Source of the DNA: Bacteroidaceae bacterium
GTDB taxonomy: Bacteria; Bacteroidota; Bacteroidia; Bacteroidales; Bacteroidaceae
DNA length: 64,000 nucleotides
Direction of reading: 5' to 3'
NCBI GenBank assembly: GCA_017547585.1
Contig: JAFYPH010000051.1
Coordinates: forward strand, 1-64,000
The position numbers and the translations under genes are program-made. Positions 1 through 9,674 of the stretch are shown in pieces; within the stretch, counting starts at the first letter, position 1, and each line of letters opens with the position of its first letter. The notes under the pieces are model-generated. The model was not told the origin of the DNA. It searched no databases and saw only the letters and a list, made by a program, of their open reading frames with translations.

Positions 1-1
1 A

Positions 2-1885
2 CCCACAGAGCCCACACGTCGCATCGTGCTCGAGGTTGGTTACGGCGACTTCAACGAGCAGTCAACCAACATCAAGAACGCTCTGAATACACTCGATACA
101 GACAACAAATTCGGCGAGAGCATCATCTGCATCGCAACAGCAGACACAGAGGACGAGGCCGAGGCCTATCTCCCCGGACTCAGTGCAATTAACGGATTCA
201 TGTTCGACCGCCACGATACAATCACAGCCCGCGCTTCTCAGACAGCCGTTACAAACGCATACGAGAAACGTGTAAAGGTGGTTGCACCCGCACAGATTGA
301 CGTGGACGCAATGTACACTTCGGACAGCACAATGCACGTAAACGTTGCTACACAGTTCCCCTTCAGCAAAAGCAATGCCGACTACAGAATCGCGTTTGTA
401 TACACAGAGAACAACGTGAAAATCGACGGTGTTACATATAACAACATCGCAAGAGGCTCTTACCCCGGCAAAGAGGGATTCAAAGACTGTCTCCCCTCGG
501 AGATTGAGTACGACGTACAGTACATCTATGAGAGTGAGATTCCCATCCCCTCATCAATAACAGACACAAACAACACCACACTTGTGGTAATGCTCATCGA
601 TGGCAAGAATGGTGAAATTGTAAATGCAAATACAGCCGACCTCAAGCAGGTAAACACATGGAAGGTGAACCAGAAGCCCGCATTCTATGGCGAAGGCAAG
701 CTTCTCGGTGACTCATCGGCTGTAATCACATACGACTTCGACGAGGAGAAGAGCCGCATGGTATTCCCCGTAAGAGTAAGCAACCCCTGGTACGAGGGAA
801 TGCCCGTAGAGGTTGTTGCCGAGGCTGTTGAGCTCGCCGACAATGCTGCTATCCAGTTGGGCGAGACCGCAAATGCAACTTCACAGTCATACAAGCTTGC
901 TGCAAATGCAGTGGACAGCACAATGATGCTCTACCTTAATATCAACGACAAGTTCCGCAGCTCGCAGTCGGCAGTTAAGCTCTCTCTTAACTACAATGGC
1001 AACAAAGTTGCAGAGCAGATTGTAAACTTCGACTTTATAAAGTCTGTTGATGGCGTTAACCCCTACACTGTACGCATAAAGGGTACACTCGGTAACATCA
1101 TTCCCCAGGCTGTACGCGACACAATGACAACAATCACACTCGGTGGACGTCTCTGCGGCAATGACATTATCTATTTGCGCGACAGCCTCAACGTCAAAGT
1201 AATTGACATGAGCAAGGCAAGAATCGTTGAGGGCCCCGGTGCTTACAACAGCAACTACACAACAACAGACGATGCTATCGGCACACGTCTCTTCCAGAGC
1301 TTCGACGCATATAAAATCATCCTCCCCGAGACAGCTACACTCATCGACAACTACGCATTCAACCTCAACAAGAGACTTTCACGCGTGGTTATCGGCCCCA
1401 ATGTAACAAGCATCGGCAACAGCGCGTTCAACGGATGCGTGGTTATGGAGAGAGTGACAATCCCCGCTAGCGTGACCGAGATTGGCCGTAACGCATTCAA
1501 AGGCTGTCCTCTTGTATGCGTAATCAGCGAGAGCGAGACACCCGCGACACTCAGCTCAAAGGTGTTCGACGGAGCCGACCTTGCAAACGCTACACTCGTT
1601 GTTCCCAGCGAGGCTGCAATAGCAGCTTACAAGGCCGCGAAGCAGTGGAAAGACTTCGGTAACATCATCACCTACGATAGCTACCTTACATCTATCGCAC
1701 CCGTGACAGACGAGGCTGGCGTAAGCGTTAAGGATGGCAAGATTATCGTAGCAGGCGATGCTGAGGTTGCTATCTACACATTCGCAGGCAAGCTCGCAGC
1801 ATCGGGCGCAGCAGGTGAATATGCACTCCCCGCCGGCAACTACATTGTAAAAGTTGGCAACAAGGCAGTGAAGGTAAGATTGTAA
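2..1885 (+). CDS. Omp28-like / BspA-type LRR surface protein, 5' truncated
   Basis: The reading frame is open to the left edge, so the N-terminus lies outside the window. A GTG at 26 is internal, not a start. The visible ~627 residues begin with a segment resembling the Omp28/thioredoxin-like outer-membrane family (RRIVLEVGYGDF), followed by a beta-rich region. A BspA-like leucine-rich-repeat stretch lies near residues 430-540 (SIGNSAFNGC, EIGRNAFKGC). The last ~60 residues (VAIYTFAGKLA, then LPAGNYIVKV and a KVRL end) look like a type A C-terminal sorting domain of the type IX secretion system. I infer export and surface attachment. It ends at a strong hairpin terminator. The ligand is unknown; BspA repeats often mediate adhesion. 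Confidence 0.72.
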   Translation, partial: PTEPTRRIVLEVGYGDFNEQSTNIKNALNTLDTDNKFGESIICIATADTEDEAEAYLPGLSAINGFMFDRHDTITARASQTAVTNAYEKRVKVVAPAQIDVDAMYTSDSTMHVNVATQFPFSKSNADYRIAFVYTENNVKIDGVTYNNIARGSYPGKEGFKDCLPSEIEYDVQYIYESEIPIPSSITDTNNTTLVVMLIDGKNGEIVNANTADLKQVNTWKVNQKPAFYGEGKLLGDSSAVITYDFDEEKSRMVFPVRVSNPWYEGMPVEVVAEAVELADNAAIQLGETANATSQSYKLAANAVDSTMMLYLNINDKFRSSQSAVKLSLNYNGNKVAEQIVNFDFIKSVDGVNPYTVRIKGTLGNIIPQAVRDTMTTITLGGRLCGNDIIYLRDSLNVKVIDMSKARIVEGPGAYNSNYTTTDDAIGTRLFQSFDAYKIILPETATLIDNYAFNLNKRLSRVVIGPNVTSIGNSAFNGCVVMERVTIPASVTEIGRNAFKGCPLVCVISESETPATLSSKVFDGADLANATLVVPSEAAIAAYKAAKQWKDFGNIITYDSYLTSIAPVTDEAGVSVKDGKIIVAGDAEVAIYTFAGKLAASGAAGEYALPAGNYIVKVGNKAVKVRL

Positions 1886-1905
1886 TCAATCTCATACTCA
1901 AATAG

Positions 1906-1940
1906 AAAAAGTCTCGGAGCAATCGCTCCGAGACTTTTTT
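1906..1940 (+). terminator. Bidirectional intrinsic terminator
   Basis: A perfect 10-bp stem (GTCTCGGAGC / GCTCCGAGAC) with an AATC loop is flanked by five A on the left and six T on the right. It lies between the convergent surface protein and the lipoprotein gene ending at 1975, so it can terminate both transcripts. Confidence 0.92.
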
Positions 1941-1974
1941 GCTATTATATATAAGGTAAAAGAGGTGCCGATAA

Positions 1975-2709
1975 TCAGAAAGTGTCAAGATCGAACGCGA
2001 TTGAATCGCCGCCGGAAATATCAAGCTGGAAAATAGGAAGAATCTTATCGCGAAAAACACCGTTGCTGAATATCAGAGTATCGCTGCGCACGGCACCCGT
2101 ACGATTCGCCGAAAAGCTCAGCGCAACGTAGGCAATATGCGTCCTCAGACTCGCCCACTCGCCCGAAGCAAGCTCCACATTGTAGCTTGTGGGCTTTATA
2201 AGCACCACATTCGTGTCACCCGCCTCTTTAAAGAGGACAAGCTGTCTATGATTAAGATAGAAATTGTCTGTAGAGCCATAAAAAGGCGACTGGCTCTTTA
2301 TTTTCACGGCACCCGTAAGAGTGTCCACCGCATCGACAAAGATGCGCGTAAACGTAACACCATCGGGCATTTTGCTGCCCATCACCAGCCCCTCGCCTTT
2401 CGCAAGCACGCGGCTGCGCTCCTTCCACTCCGTGAATGCAGGAACGGTGGTCACATACGATAGTCCGTCACACTTCTGCGGAGTGGAGAAAAAGACATTC
2501 TCGCCCTGCAGACAGCCGTCACCATCGAGCGCAATACCATTGCCCGTATCGTCGAGAAAGAGACTCGCGCCGCCGCGCGACAGCATCGAAACCTTTGAGC
2601 CATCGGGGTCGTCGGGAATTTCGGGAATTGTAGAATCTCCATCGTTGCTGCACGCAACAAACATCATCGCCGAAAATAAAAAGCAGCTAAAATACCTCAT
2701 ATTCATCAT
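1975..2709 (-). CDS. Hypothetical lipoprotein
   Basis: This 244-residue protein begins with a short signal peptide ending in a lipobox (MMFVAC, Cys20), then an acidic Pro-rich linker (STIPEIPDDPDG) typical of surface-exposed Bacteroidales lipoproteins. The rest is beta-rich with no motif I recognise. Met1, Met2 and Met4 are all possible starts; all precede the same signal peptide. It stands alone between two terminators, so it is probably monocistronic. No function can be assigned. Confidence 0.75.
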   Translation of the reverse strand: MMNMRYFSCFLFSAMMFVACSNDGDSTIPEIPDDPDGSKVSMLSRGGASLFLDDTGNGIALDGDGCLQGENVFFSTPQKCDGLSYVTTVPAFTEWKERSRVLAKGEGLVMGSKMPDGVTFTRIFVDAVDTLTGAVKIKSQSPFYGSTDNFYLNHRQLVLFKEAGDTNVVLIKPTSYNVELASGEWASLRTHIAYVALSFSANRTGAVRSDTLIFSNGVFRDKILPIFQLDISGGDSIAFDLDTF

Positions 2710-2757
2710 TTTTTAGAGAAAAGGGCCACGCTGAGAGGCGGAGCCACATAAGCAAAC

Positions 2758-2799
2758 AATAAAAAAGATAGTTGTTGCGTCATAGGCGCAACAACTATC
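2758..2799 (-). terminator. Intrinsic terminator of hppA
   Basis: A 13-bp perfect stem (GATAGTTGTTGCG at 2767-2779, its complement at 2787-2799) with a 6-nt loop is followed on the minus strand by a T tract. It lies 17 nt past the hppA stop codon. Confidence 0.92.
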
Positions 2800-2815
2800 C
2801 TCATATAATAATCTA

Positions 2816-5014
2816 TTAGAATACGCTAAACGCGAGAGTCAATCCCGCCATTACGATAGACACCATACTCATGAGCTTGATAAGAATGTTCAAGCTGGGG
2901 CCTGATGTATCCTTGCAGGGGTCACCTACAGTGTCGCCGACAACGGTAGCCTTGTGAACATCGCTACCCTTACCGCCGAAGTTACCCTCCTCGACAAATT
3001 TCTTGGCATTGTCCCATGCACCGCCTGCATTCGCAAGGAACACAGCAAGCATGAAACCTGCCGAGAGGCTACCGATGAGCAAGCCTACAACACCGGCAAC
3101 GCCAAGCACCACGCCCACAACCACGGGAACGATGATAGCAAGCAGAGAGGGGAACACCATCTCTTGCTGAGCACCGCGAGTAGAAATCTCAACGCAACGA
3201 GAGTAGTCGGGCTCGGCCTTACCTTCGAGAATACCCTTAATCTCGGTAAACTGACGACGAACCTCGGTAACCATCTTCTGAGCCGCACGACCCACAGCAT
3301 TCATAGTCAATCCGCAGAAGAGGAAAGCCATCATCGCACCGATGAATACACCGCAAAGAACAGTGGGGTTCATCAATGTAACGTTGAAGTACTGCATAAA
3401 GTCGAAGATATTTGCATCCATCAAAGCCTTGCCGTTAACAAGAACCTCGGGCATACTGCGCTCCATCGCAATGCGAATCTCCTCGATGTACGAAGCAAGC
3501 AGTGCAAGAGCAGTCAAGGCAGCTGAGCCGATTGCAAAGCCCTTACCTGTAGCAGCAGTAGTGTTTCCGAGAGAGTCGAGAGCATCTGTACGACGACGAA
3601 CTTCGGGCTCGAGACCGCTCATTTCGGCGTTACCACCGGCATTGTCGGCGATGGGGCCGTAAGCGTCAGTCGCGAGAGTAATACCCAAGGTAGAGAGCAT
3701 ACCCACAGAAGCGATTGCAATACCATAAAGACCGATTGTAATATCCTCGGGATTCATTGAGAAGCCTGTAGCAAGCATATAAGAGAGAAGGATACCCACA
3801 ACAACTGCAACTACGGGAATTGCAGTAGAGAGCATACCCAAGCCCATACCCGAAATAATCACGGTAGCAGGGCCTGTAATACCCGACTCCGAAACCTTCT
3901 GAGTGGGCTTATACGACTGAGAAGTGTAATACTCTGTAGCCTGACCGATGACAATACCTACAACAAGACCAACAACCACTGCGAGTGAAAGACCCACCCA
4001 ATTCTCGATGCCAAGCGCATAGAGAATACCGAATGTAGCAGCCACGATGAGAACAGAAGAGAGGTTGGTACCGCGTGACAAGGCAGCAAGAAGTTTTTTA
4101 ATTGTAGCATCCTCGCTTGTACGCACCGAGAAGATACCGATGATAGAGAGCAGAATACCCACAGCAGCGATGAGCATAGGAGCAAACACAGCCTTTGTCT
4201 GCATGTCCACGCCATCCTGAGCAAAAGCAGCAGCACCGAGGGCGGCAGTAGAAAGGATAGAGCCGCAATAGCTCTCGTAGAGGTCGGCACCCATACCTGC
4301 AACGTCACCTACGTTGTCGCCCACGTTGTCGGCGATAGTAGCGGGGTTGCGGGGGTCATCCTCGGGAATATTGTACTCTGTTTTTCCAACAAGGTCGGCA
4401 CCAACGTCGGCAGCCTTAGTATAGATACCACCACCCACACGCGCAAAGAGAGCCTGAGTAGAAGCACCCATTCCAAAGGTAAGCATTGTAGTAGTAATGA
4501 AGCAGAGCTTGATAGAGGCATTATTGGCATCCTCGGGCACAAAAGCATCGAGGATAAGGTACCAGATAGAAATATCGAGCAAGCCCAAGCCTACAACCAC
4601 AAGACCCATAACCGCACCACTGCGGAAAGCCATACGCAAGCCGCTGTTCATTGAGTTACGCGCAGCATTTGCTGTACGAGCCGAAGCATAAGTAGCAGTC
4701 TTCATTCCGAAGAAGCCCGACAATCCGCTGAAGAGACCTCCTGTGAGGAATGCGAAGGGCACCCACTCATTCTGAATCTTGAAAACATAGGCCATCACCG
4801 CAAACACGGCAGCAAGGCAAACAAACACTACAGAAACAACCTTATACTGCTGTTTCAAATAAGCCATTGCACCCTGACGCACAGCCTTTGCAATATAGGC
4901 CATACGCTCGGTACCCTCGCTCTCGGCCTTCATCTGCTTGTAGAAGTAGGCCGCAAAAGCCAACGCCAGCACAGAAGCAGCCGGAACGAACCAAAATAGA
5001 ACATTGTAATCCAT
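2816..5014 (-). CDS. hppA: K+-dependent membrane pyrophosphatase (ion-pumping)
   Basis: This 732-residue polytopic membrane protein couples pyrophosphate hydrolysis to Na+ and/or H+ export across the inner membrane. The catalytic signatures are plain: [32 protein letters not shown] and the C-terminal [16 protein letters not shown]. The GNTTAA motif carries Ala where K+-independent enzymes carry Lys, so I infer a K+-dependent, Na+- or Na+/H+-type pump, as described for Bacteroides homologues. Length and roughly 16 hydrophobic segments fit the family. It is monocistronic, with a canonical promoter (5118-5148) and its own terminator. Confidence 0.96.
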   Translation of the reverse strand: MDYNVLFWFVPAASVLALAFAAYFYKQMKAESEGTERMAYIAKAVRQGAMAYLKQQYKVVSVVFVCLAAVFAVMAYVFKIQNEWVPFAFLTGGLFSGLSGFFGMKTATYASARTANAARNSMNSGLRMAFRSGAVMGLVVVGLGLLDISIWYLILDAFVPEDANNASIKLCFITTTMLTFGMGASTQALFARVGGGIYTKAADVGADLVGKTEYNIPEDDPRNPATIADNVGDNVGDVAGMGADLYESYCGSILSTAALGAAAFAQDGVDMQTKAVFAPMLIAAVGILLSIIGIFSVRTSEDATIKKLLAALSRGTNLSSVLIVAATFGILYALGIENWVGLSLAVVVGLVVGIVIGQATEYYTSQSYKPTQKVSESGITGPATVIISGMGLGMLSTAIPVVAVVVGILLSYMLATGFSMNPEDITIGLYGIAIASVGMLSTLGITLATDAYGPIADNAGGNAEMSGLEPEVRRRTDALDSLGNTTAATGKGFAIGSAALTALALLASYIEEIRIAMERSMPEVLVNGKALMDANIFDFMQYFNVTLMNPTVLCGVFIGAMMAFLFCGLTMNAVGRAAQKMVTEVRRQFTEIKGILEGKAEPDYSRCVEISTRGAQQEMVFPSLLAIIVPVVVGVVLGVAGVVGLLIGSLSAGFMLAVFLANAGGAWDNAKKFVEEGNFGGKGSDVHKATVVGDTVGDPCKDTSGPSLNILIKLMSMVSIVMAGLTLAFSVF

Positions 5015-5117
5015 AAAGTTTTTTAAAATCTATAAATTGTTAATACTTAATTAATAAATTCGTTAATTTTCAAATAGTTACGACAAGAAAAACATCTACC
5101 GCAACCCCGATAATTAG

Positions 5118-5148
5118 CAAATTTATGAAAACGATTTTAAAAAACAAA
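5118..5148 (-). promoter_or_regulatory. Bacteroidota promoter for hppA
   Basis: On the minus strand a -33 TTTG (5145-5148) lies 19 nt from a -7 TAAATTTG (5118-5125), an exact match to the TTTG-N19-21-TAnnTTTG consensus. The leader to the hppA start is about 100 nt and AT-rich. Confidence 0.8.
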
Positions 5149-5219
5149 ACATTTTGTTAATAAAAGCGCACTTTCATTAACAAAATGAGACAAAGGGAAT
5201 TACAAGCAGTGGTGGGCAT

Positions 5220-7046
5220 CTATTCGCTCACCACCTTCATCATGCAATTCTTGCAATCGAACGAGAGTCTGAAACGGCGTCCATCGCCCGCAACAAGGAA
5301 GAAAGGCTCTTTGTAAGGATGCCTGTCGCCACTCTTGCTGCACCACCCCAAACTATACTTTATACAATGCTTGCAGTACATCACCGGCACCTCCACGGGA
5401 GCATTCAGTTCATAGGCGGGCATCACATCCTTCACCCCGCACGAAGCATAAAAATCACGCGCAAGAGAGTTTGCCACATTCGCCGTGTAGTCGAGCGACT
5501 TTTCGCCCCACACAAGGCCCTCCTCGGCCACCTTGCGCTGCTCGCGCTCGTAGCCCTCTCTGTGGGCATTGAGCAACAATTCGCAAGCTCTGCGGCGCAT
5601 ATCCGCGACGAGTGACGAAGGGATAAAATAATCCTCGTCGAACGCCACCTTCGCCTCGGAAATTTCAAAAGGAGTATTTCCCCATTTCGACAACTGCGCG
5701 AGCAGATTGGCTCTTTGCGGAGTGCGTGCAAAAGCCTTCTCATTCTCGGCCTCCACGGTAACCGAAACGCCACTCTCGTCGGTGGCAGTCAATGAAAAGC
5801 CTGTGTCGGTGACGTCGAAAAGAATATCGAGCAGCAGCCTGCGGGGCGTCGCCGAGCGTGTAACCTCATTCTCGAATGCCACGCTTAAATTGCGGTAAAT
5901 TTGCGCGCCCTGATGAACGTCGGGCATTGTAAGCGGGAAAAGCCTGTCGCCCTCGACCCTGTTCACCCTGAAACCCTGCAACTTTCCACTACGGTCGACG
6001 AAGCAAGCACCGTCGCCATTGGCAAAGGAGCGGCCGTCAGACACAAGAATATAGTTGCGGAACACCTTTGTAACCGTTCCCATCTTTTCGCCAAGAGATT
6101 TTGGAGTGTCGAAAGAGGCAATATCCTCGCCCCTGCCTTCAAGAAAATAGTGTGTAAAGCCGCGGCTGAAGCTCTTTTCGGGAGCAGGAACAAACTGCGG
6201 ACGCGTAACACCATACGAAGAGCGCACAAACTCCTTGCGACGAGAGAAAATCTCGTCGAGACGCTCACGATAATAGGCAGTCACATTCTTCACATAGGAA
6301 TTCTCCTTTAATCGTCCCTCAATTTTAAACGAGACGACACCCGCGTCGAGCATACGCTCCAACGAATCGCTGCGATTCATATCTTTGAGCGACAAAAGAT
6401 GCTTATTCTTCACCACCACACGCTCCTCGGAATCGACAAGATCGAAGGCCAGACGACAGAATTGCGCACAAGCGCCACGATTGGCGCTGCGTCCGAAACA
6501 GTGCTGCGAGGCGTAGCATCGGCCACTATAGCTCACGCACAAGGCACCATGCACAAAAGCCTCGAGACGAGCCGCGGGCACAGCCTTGTGAATATCCTCA
6601 ATCTCGCGCAGCGAAAGTTCGCGCGCAAGAACCACCTGCTCGAATCCCGCACGATAGAGAAAATCGACCTTTTCGGGCGTACGATTATCCATCTGCGTGC
6701 TCGCGTGCAAGGCAATGGGAGGAATATTCATGCGCGTAATTCCCATATCCTGAACAATAAGAGCATCCACGCCCGCATCGTACAACTGAGCAATGAGCGC
6801 CTCAACCTCGGCAAGCTCGTCATTATAGAGAATAGTGTTCAGAGTCACATAAATTTTGACACCGAATATATGAGCATACTCCACCAATCGGGCAATATCC
6901 TCGACGGAATTTCCTGCAGCCTGACGCGCCCCGAAACGCGGAGCGCCAATATACACAGCATCTGCACCATGATTGATAGCATCGATGGCAGTCTCGTAAT
7001 TGCGAGCCGGAGCAAGCAATTCTATTTTGGTGGGAGTATTACGCAT
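5220..7046 (-). CDS. U32 family peptidase-like protein (collagenase/YegQ-type)
   Basis: A 608-residue protein of the U32 family. The N-terminal half is the TIM-barrel U32 domain (IELLAPARNYETAIDAINHGADAVYIG) and contains the U32 signature EAFVHGALCVSYSGRC near residues 160-180. The C-terminal half includes a collagenase-associated region and ends in a Cys-rich segment (YCKHCIKYSLGWC, DCKNCMMK). Family members include tRNA U34 hydroxylation proteins as well as proteins named collagenases; I favour an intracellular tRNA-modification role because there is no signal peptide. An upstream ATG-like extension exists, but the ATG at 7046 matches the family N-terminus and lies downstream of the promoter. 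Confidence 0.85.
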   Translation of the reverse strand: MRNTPTKIELLAPARNYETAIDAINHGADAVYIGAPRFGARQAAGNSVEDIARLVEYAHIFGVKIYVTLNTILYNDELAEVEALIAQLYDAGVDALIVQDMGITRMNIPPIALHASTQMDNRTPEKVDFLYRAGFEQVVLARELSLREIEDIHKAVPAARLEAFVHGALCVSYSGRCYASQHCFGRSANRGACAQFCRLAFDLVDSEERVVVKNKHLLSLKDMNRSDSLERMLDAGVVSFKIEGRLKENSYVKNVTAYYRERLDEIFSRRKEFVRSSYGVTRPQFVPAPEKSFSRGFTHYFLEGRGEDIASFDTPKSLGEKMGTVTKVFRNYILVSDGRSFANGDGACFVDRSGKLQGFRVNRVEGDRLFPLTMPDVHQGAQIYRNLSVAFENEVTRSATPRRLLLDILFDVTDTGFSLTATDESGVSVTVEAENEKAFARTPQRANLLAQLSKWGNTPFEISEAKVAFDEDYFIPSSLVADMRRRACELLLNAHREGYEREQRKVAEEGLVWGEKSLDYTANVANSLARDFYASCGVKDVMPAYELNAPVEVPVMYCKHCIKYSLGWCSKSGDRHPYKEPFFLVAGDGRRFRLSFDCKNCMMKVVSE

Positions 7047-7061
7047 AATAAATATTTTTTG

Positions 7062-7092
7062 CGAAGGTACGAAAATATACTCACACACGCAA
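7062..7092 (-). promoter_or_regulatory. Possible promoter for the U32 gene
   Basis: On the minus strand TTG (7090-7092) lies 20 nt from TACCTTCG (7062-7069), one mismatch from TAnnTTTG. A second near-match, TATTTTCG, lies at 7070-7077. The element is just upstream of the chosen ATG and supports rejecting the longer reading frame. Confidence 0.4.
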
Positions 7093-7168
7093 CCAAAAGA
7101 AATAAGCAACAGCCTAAATTTCCACTACTAAAAATCGCATTTTATTATCATTTACCAACAAAATCCCA

Positions 7169-7176
7169 TATATTTG
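7169..7176 (+). promoter_or_regulatory. -7 box for the GH51 gene
   Basis: TATATTTG matches the TAnnTTTG consensus and lies 29 nt before the ATG at 7206. I do not see a clear -33 TTTG at the expected distance. Confidence 0.55.
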
Positions 7177-7205
7177 TAAGTAGTAAACACAAAAACAATG
7201 ACAAT

Positions 7206-9131
7206 ATGAAAAAGAACATTTTCATTGCAATGGTTTTAGCATTAAGCACCCAAAGCATAGACGCACAAATAATAGACATCAAAGAGAGTAAAGAATATTC
7301 ACCATACATATTCGGCCACAACCTAGAGCACACACGTGCGGCCATTAATCAGGGTCTCAGCGCCCAGATGCTGCAAAACCGCAAATTCGCAGGAAAACCC
7401 TCGCGCAACGAAGGCGTAGCATCAAAATGGTTCGGCATCGGCGAAAAAGTATTTTTCTCTATGGAGGCATACAACGCCTACACGCGCCACATAAGCCTGC
7501 CCAAGATGCGCCGCTCCAACGAAAGACACTCGCAGACGATACAGAATCTGAAAGCAGGACAGACAGCCGGTATCGGACAAAAAGAGCTTGCTATACAAAA
7601 TAAAAAAGAGTACACACTGCGCACAGTCACAAAAGTATCGGCACCCGTTACTCTCAACGTAGAGCTCATCAACAGCGACGGCAACAAAGTGTACGCCCGC
7701 CACACACTACAGCTCACCCCCTCGGGAAAAGAATGGAGCATAAACGAATTCACGCTGACACCCACAGGCGACGACAACAACGCCACACTGCGCTACACAT
7801 TTACCGAACAGACAACCATAATGTTCGGAGCACTGTCGATGATGCCAACCGATAATTTCCACGGCATGCGTCCCGACGTCGTTGCCAACCTAAAAGCAAT
7901 AGGTCCCAGGCTTCTGCGCTGGCCGGGTGGAAATTTCGCAGGCGAATACCGCTGGAAAGACGGACTTCTGCCCGTTGACGAGCGCGCACCCCTGCAAGCA
8001 GCAACAGAAATAGAGACACAGCCCTACTCCGACGGATACGACTACCACGAAATAAACACCGACGACTTTATAGCCCTGTGCCGCGAGGTAGGCGCAGAGC
8101 CTATGATGACAATCAACCTCGCTTGGAGCACTCCCGAGGAGAGCGCCGAGTGGATAGAATATTGCAACGGCTCCGAAGATACAGAATATGGAAAGAAACG
8201 TGTCGAGCGCGGCCACAAAGAGCCCTACAATGTCCGTTTCTGGTCATTGGGCAACGAAATGGGCTACTCTCACATGGAAGGCCCCAAAGGCCCCGAAGGC
8301 TACGCATCCATGGCCGGAGCACACGCCGACTCAATGCTGAAAGTCACCCCAGAATTGAAACTATTCTCGTCGGGCCCCTACCCCAACGACAATTGGGCAA
8401 AAAAATCGGCAGCCGCCCTCGCCGACAAAGTACAATACATTTCGCTGCACACCTACCAGCTATACGGCGACTACAATTCAACAGGAATACGTTACACAAC
8501 CCCCGAAGAGACAAAAGCCTCATACGAGAAAGTAGTATCATCATACAAAAGATGCATAAACGCAGCAAAGAATATGCGCAATTGCCTCGACGCAACCGGC
8601 AAAGAATTATATATTTCGTATGACGAATGGAATCAATGGTACGCATGGTACCGTCCCTCGTGCGTTGCCGAAGGAATCTATGCGGCAAATATGATGCACT
8701 TTATCCTTAACGAAAGTAACAATCTGGGCATGCCCGTAGTATGTTACTTTCAGCCTGTGGGCGAAGGAGCCATCATCATAGAGCCCACAAGCAGCCGCCT
8801 CACAGCCAACGGACAGATGTTCTCTATAATGAAAGAGCATCAGGATGGCAAAATATGCAAAATAACCGAGAACGACGACTACTCTACAGCAGCCACAATA
8901 AAAGACGACACACTGACTATCACACTGATAAACTCGGAATACGACAAAGAGCGCGAGTTCAGTTTCAACCTCAAGGGCAAGGTAACAGATGCCAAACTAT
9001 ACTCATCGGACGACGTAACACCGCACAGCTACTTCACAGAATCGCCGCTTGACGTTACCGACACACGAAAAGAGATAAAAACCGTGCTTCCGGCCCACAG
9101 TGCGGCAATAATACGTATGAAGATAAAATAA
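7206..9131 (+). CDS. Secreted GH51 alpha-L-arabinofuranosidase
   Basis: This 641-residue enzyme should release terminal arabinofuranose from arabinan or arabinoxylan side chains. It has a signal peptide (residues 1-20, cut near IDA-Q), the family N-terminus PYIFGHNLEHT, a beta-sandwich insertion around 100-210, then the barrel. The acid/base Glu is E351 in SLGNEMG and the nucleophile Glu is E474 in YDEWNQW; RWPGGNFAGEYRW is also conserved. The frame runs far upstream across the divergent U32 gene, but the ATG at 7206 is right after the -7 box and starts the signal peptide. No susC/susD neighbour is present, so it is a solitary enzyme. Confidence 0.92.
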   Translation: MKKNIFIAMVLALSTQSIDAQIIDIKESKEYSPYIFGHNLEHTRAAINQGLSAQMLQNRKFAGKPSRNEGVASKWFGIGEKVFFSMEAYNAYTRHISLPKMRRSNERHSQTIQNLKAGQTAGIGQKELAIQNKKEYTLRTVTKVSAPVTLNVELINSDGNKVYARHTLQLTPSGKEWSINEFTLTPTGDDNNATLRYTFTEQTTIMFGALSMMPTDNFHGMRPDVVANLKAIGPRLLRWPGGNFAGEYRWKDGLLPVDERAPLQAATEIETQPYSDGYDYHEINTDDFIALCREVGAEPMMTINLAWSTPEESAEWIEYCNGSEDTEYGKKRVERGHKEPYNVRFWSLGNEMGYSHMEGPKGPEGYASMAGAHADSMLKVTPELKLFSSGPYPNDNWAKKSAAALADKVQYISLHTYQLYGDYNSTGIRYTTPEETKASYEKVVSSYKRCINAAKNMRNCLDATGKELYISYDEWNQWYAWYRPSCVAEGIYAANMMHFILNESNNLGMPVVCYFQPVGEGAIIIEPTSSRLTANGQMFSIMKEHQDGKICKITENDDYSTAATIKDDTLTITLINSEYDKEREFSFNLKGKVTDAKLYSSDDVTPHSYFTESPLDVTDTRKEIKTVLPAHSAAIIRMKIK

Positions 9132-9141
9132 GAACAACTAA

Positions 9142-9462
9142 AAAAAACATAGAGTATGCGTAGGCTGGATAGCTGATGCAAACACCGAGGACAATGGCGT
9201 TGAAAATGATAAGACTCTTAGGAATCATGGTTATATGAAAGCGCCCGACTCATATTACTGCCAGCATATCCCGGGAAAACCTGCCCGCGACTACGATGGC
9301 GGATGTCGCACCATTATTACCCAGAAACATTTCACAGGAGGCAAACATAAGCTACGCATGAAAAAGGTAGATATTCCCCTGAACAGGCAATTCAACCACG
9401 ACTATATTGAAATTGTACCAAAGAGTGTAATTACAGGCATTGTCCCCGAGGACAGACACTAA
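9142..9462 (+). pseudogene. 3' remnant of an unrecognised gene
   Basis: The frame is open from 9142 to a stop at 9460-9462 and reads like real protein (VGWIADANTEDNG, KAPDSYYCQHIPGKPARDY, then a basic stretch ending VPEDRH). The first in-frame ATG is at 9235, in the middle of protein-like sequence, and no GTG or TTG start lies upstream. I therefore read it as the tail of a gene that lost its 5' part, perhaps a secreted or carbohydrate-active protein. A 75-residue small gene starting at 9235 is the alternative. An intrinsic-terminator-like hairpin follows it. Confidence 0.45.
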
Positions 9463-9470
9463 TCATCGAC

Positions 9471-9516
9471 TTTACAGTGAGTGCAGGATATTATTCTTCA
9501 CTCACTGTAAAATTTT
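9471..9516 (+). terminator. Hairpin terminator after the GH51/remnant segment
   Basis: A perfect 13-bp inverted repeat (TTTACAGTGAGTG at 9471-9483, its complement at 9499-9511) with a 15-nt loop is followed by a short T run. It lies 8 nt beyond the remnant stop codon. Confidence 0.65.
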
Positions 9517-9561
9517 AGGCAAATGCTATATTTTCTCTGCAACAAAGTGCATTCGTAACTT

Positions 9562-9650
9562 TATTTTAGGTAAACTCAATATTTTCTGCACTCGCTGTGA
9601 AAAATATTGAAGTAAACTTCATATTTCTCGCTCGTTTGTAGCTATATTTG
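9562..9650 (+). repeat. Promoter-bearing hairpin repeat, copy A
   Basis: The segment contains AGGTAAACTC, CACTCGCTGTGAAAAA, the palindrome GAAGTAAACTTC, TTTCTCGCTCGTTTGT and ends in TATATTTG. The same order of blocks occurs twice in tandem at 39443-39615, and a diverged copy occurs on the other strand at 34460-34520. The central part folds as a long imperfect hairpin (GAAAAATATTGAAGT against ACTTCATATTTCTC). Confidence 0.75.
9643..9650 (+). promoter_or_regulatory. -7 box at the end of repeat copy A
   Basis: TATATTTG closes the repeat and lies 25 nt before the alpha/beta hydrolase ATG. I infer that the repeat supplies the promoter of the hydrolase-to-umuC run. Confidence 0.6.
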
Positions 9651-9674
9651 CAAATTAAATGTTGCAAATAGAAA

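Noticed and set aside
6399..7205. Upstream extension of the GH51 frame
   Set aside because: It runs antisense to the U32 gene and through both divergent promoters. The signal peptide begins at 7206.
7206..9131. GH51, GH36/GH43, GH125 and GH20 genes considered as one polysaccharide utilisation locus
   Set aside because: They are scattered over 46 kb among housekeeping operons, each with its own promoter, and no susC/susD pair or dedicated sensor is present.
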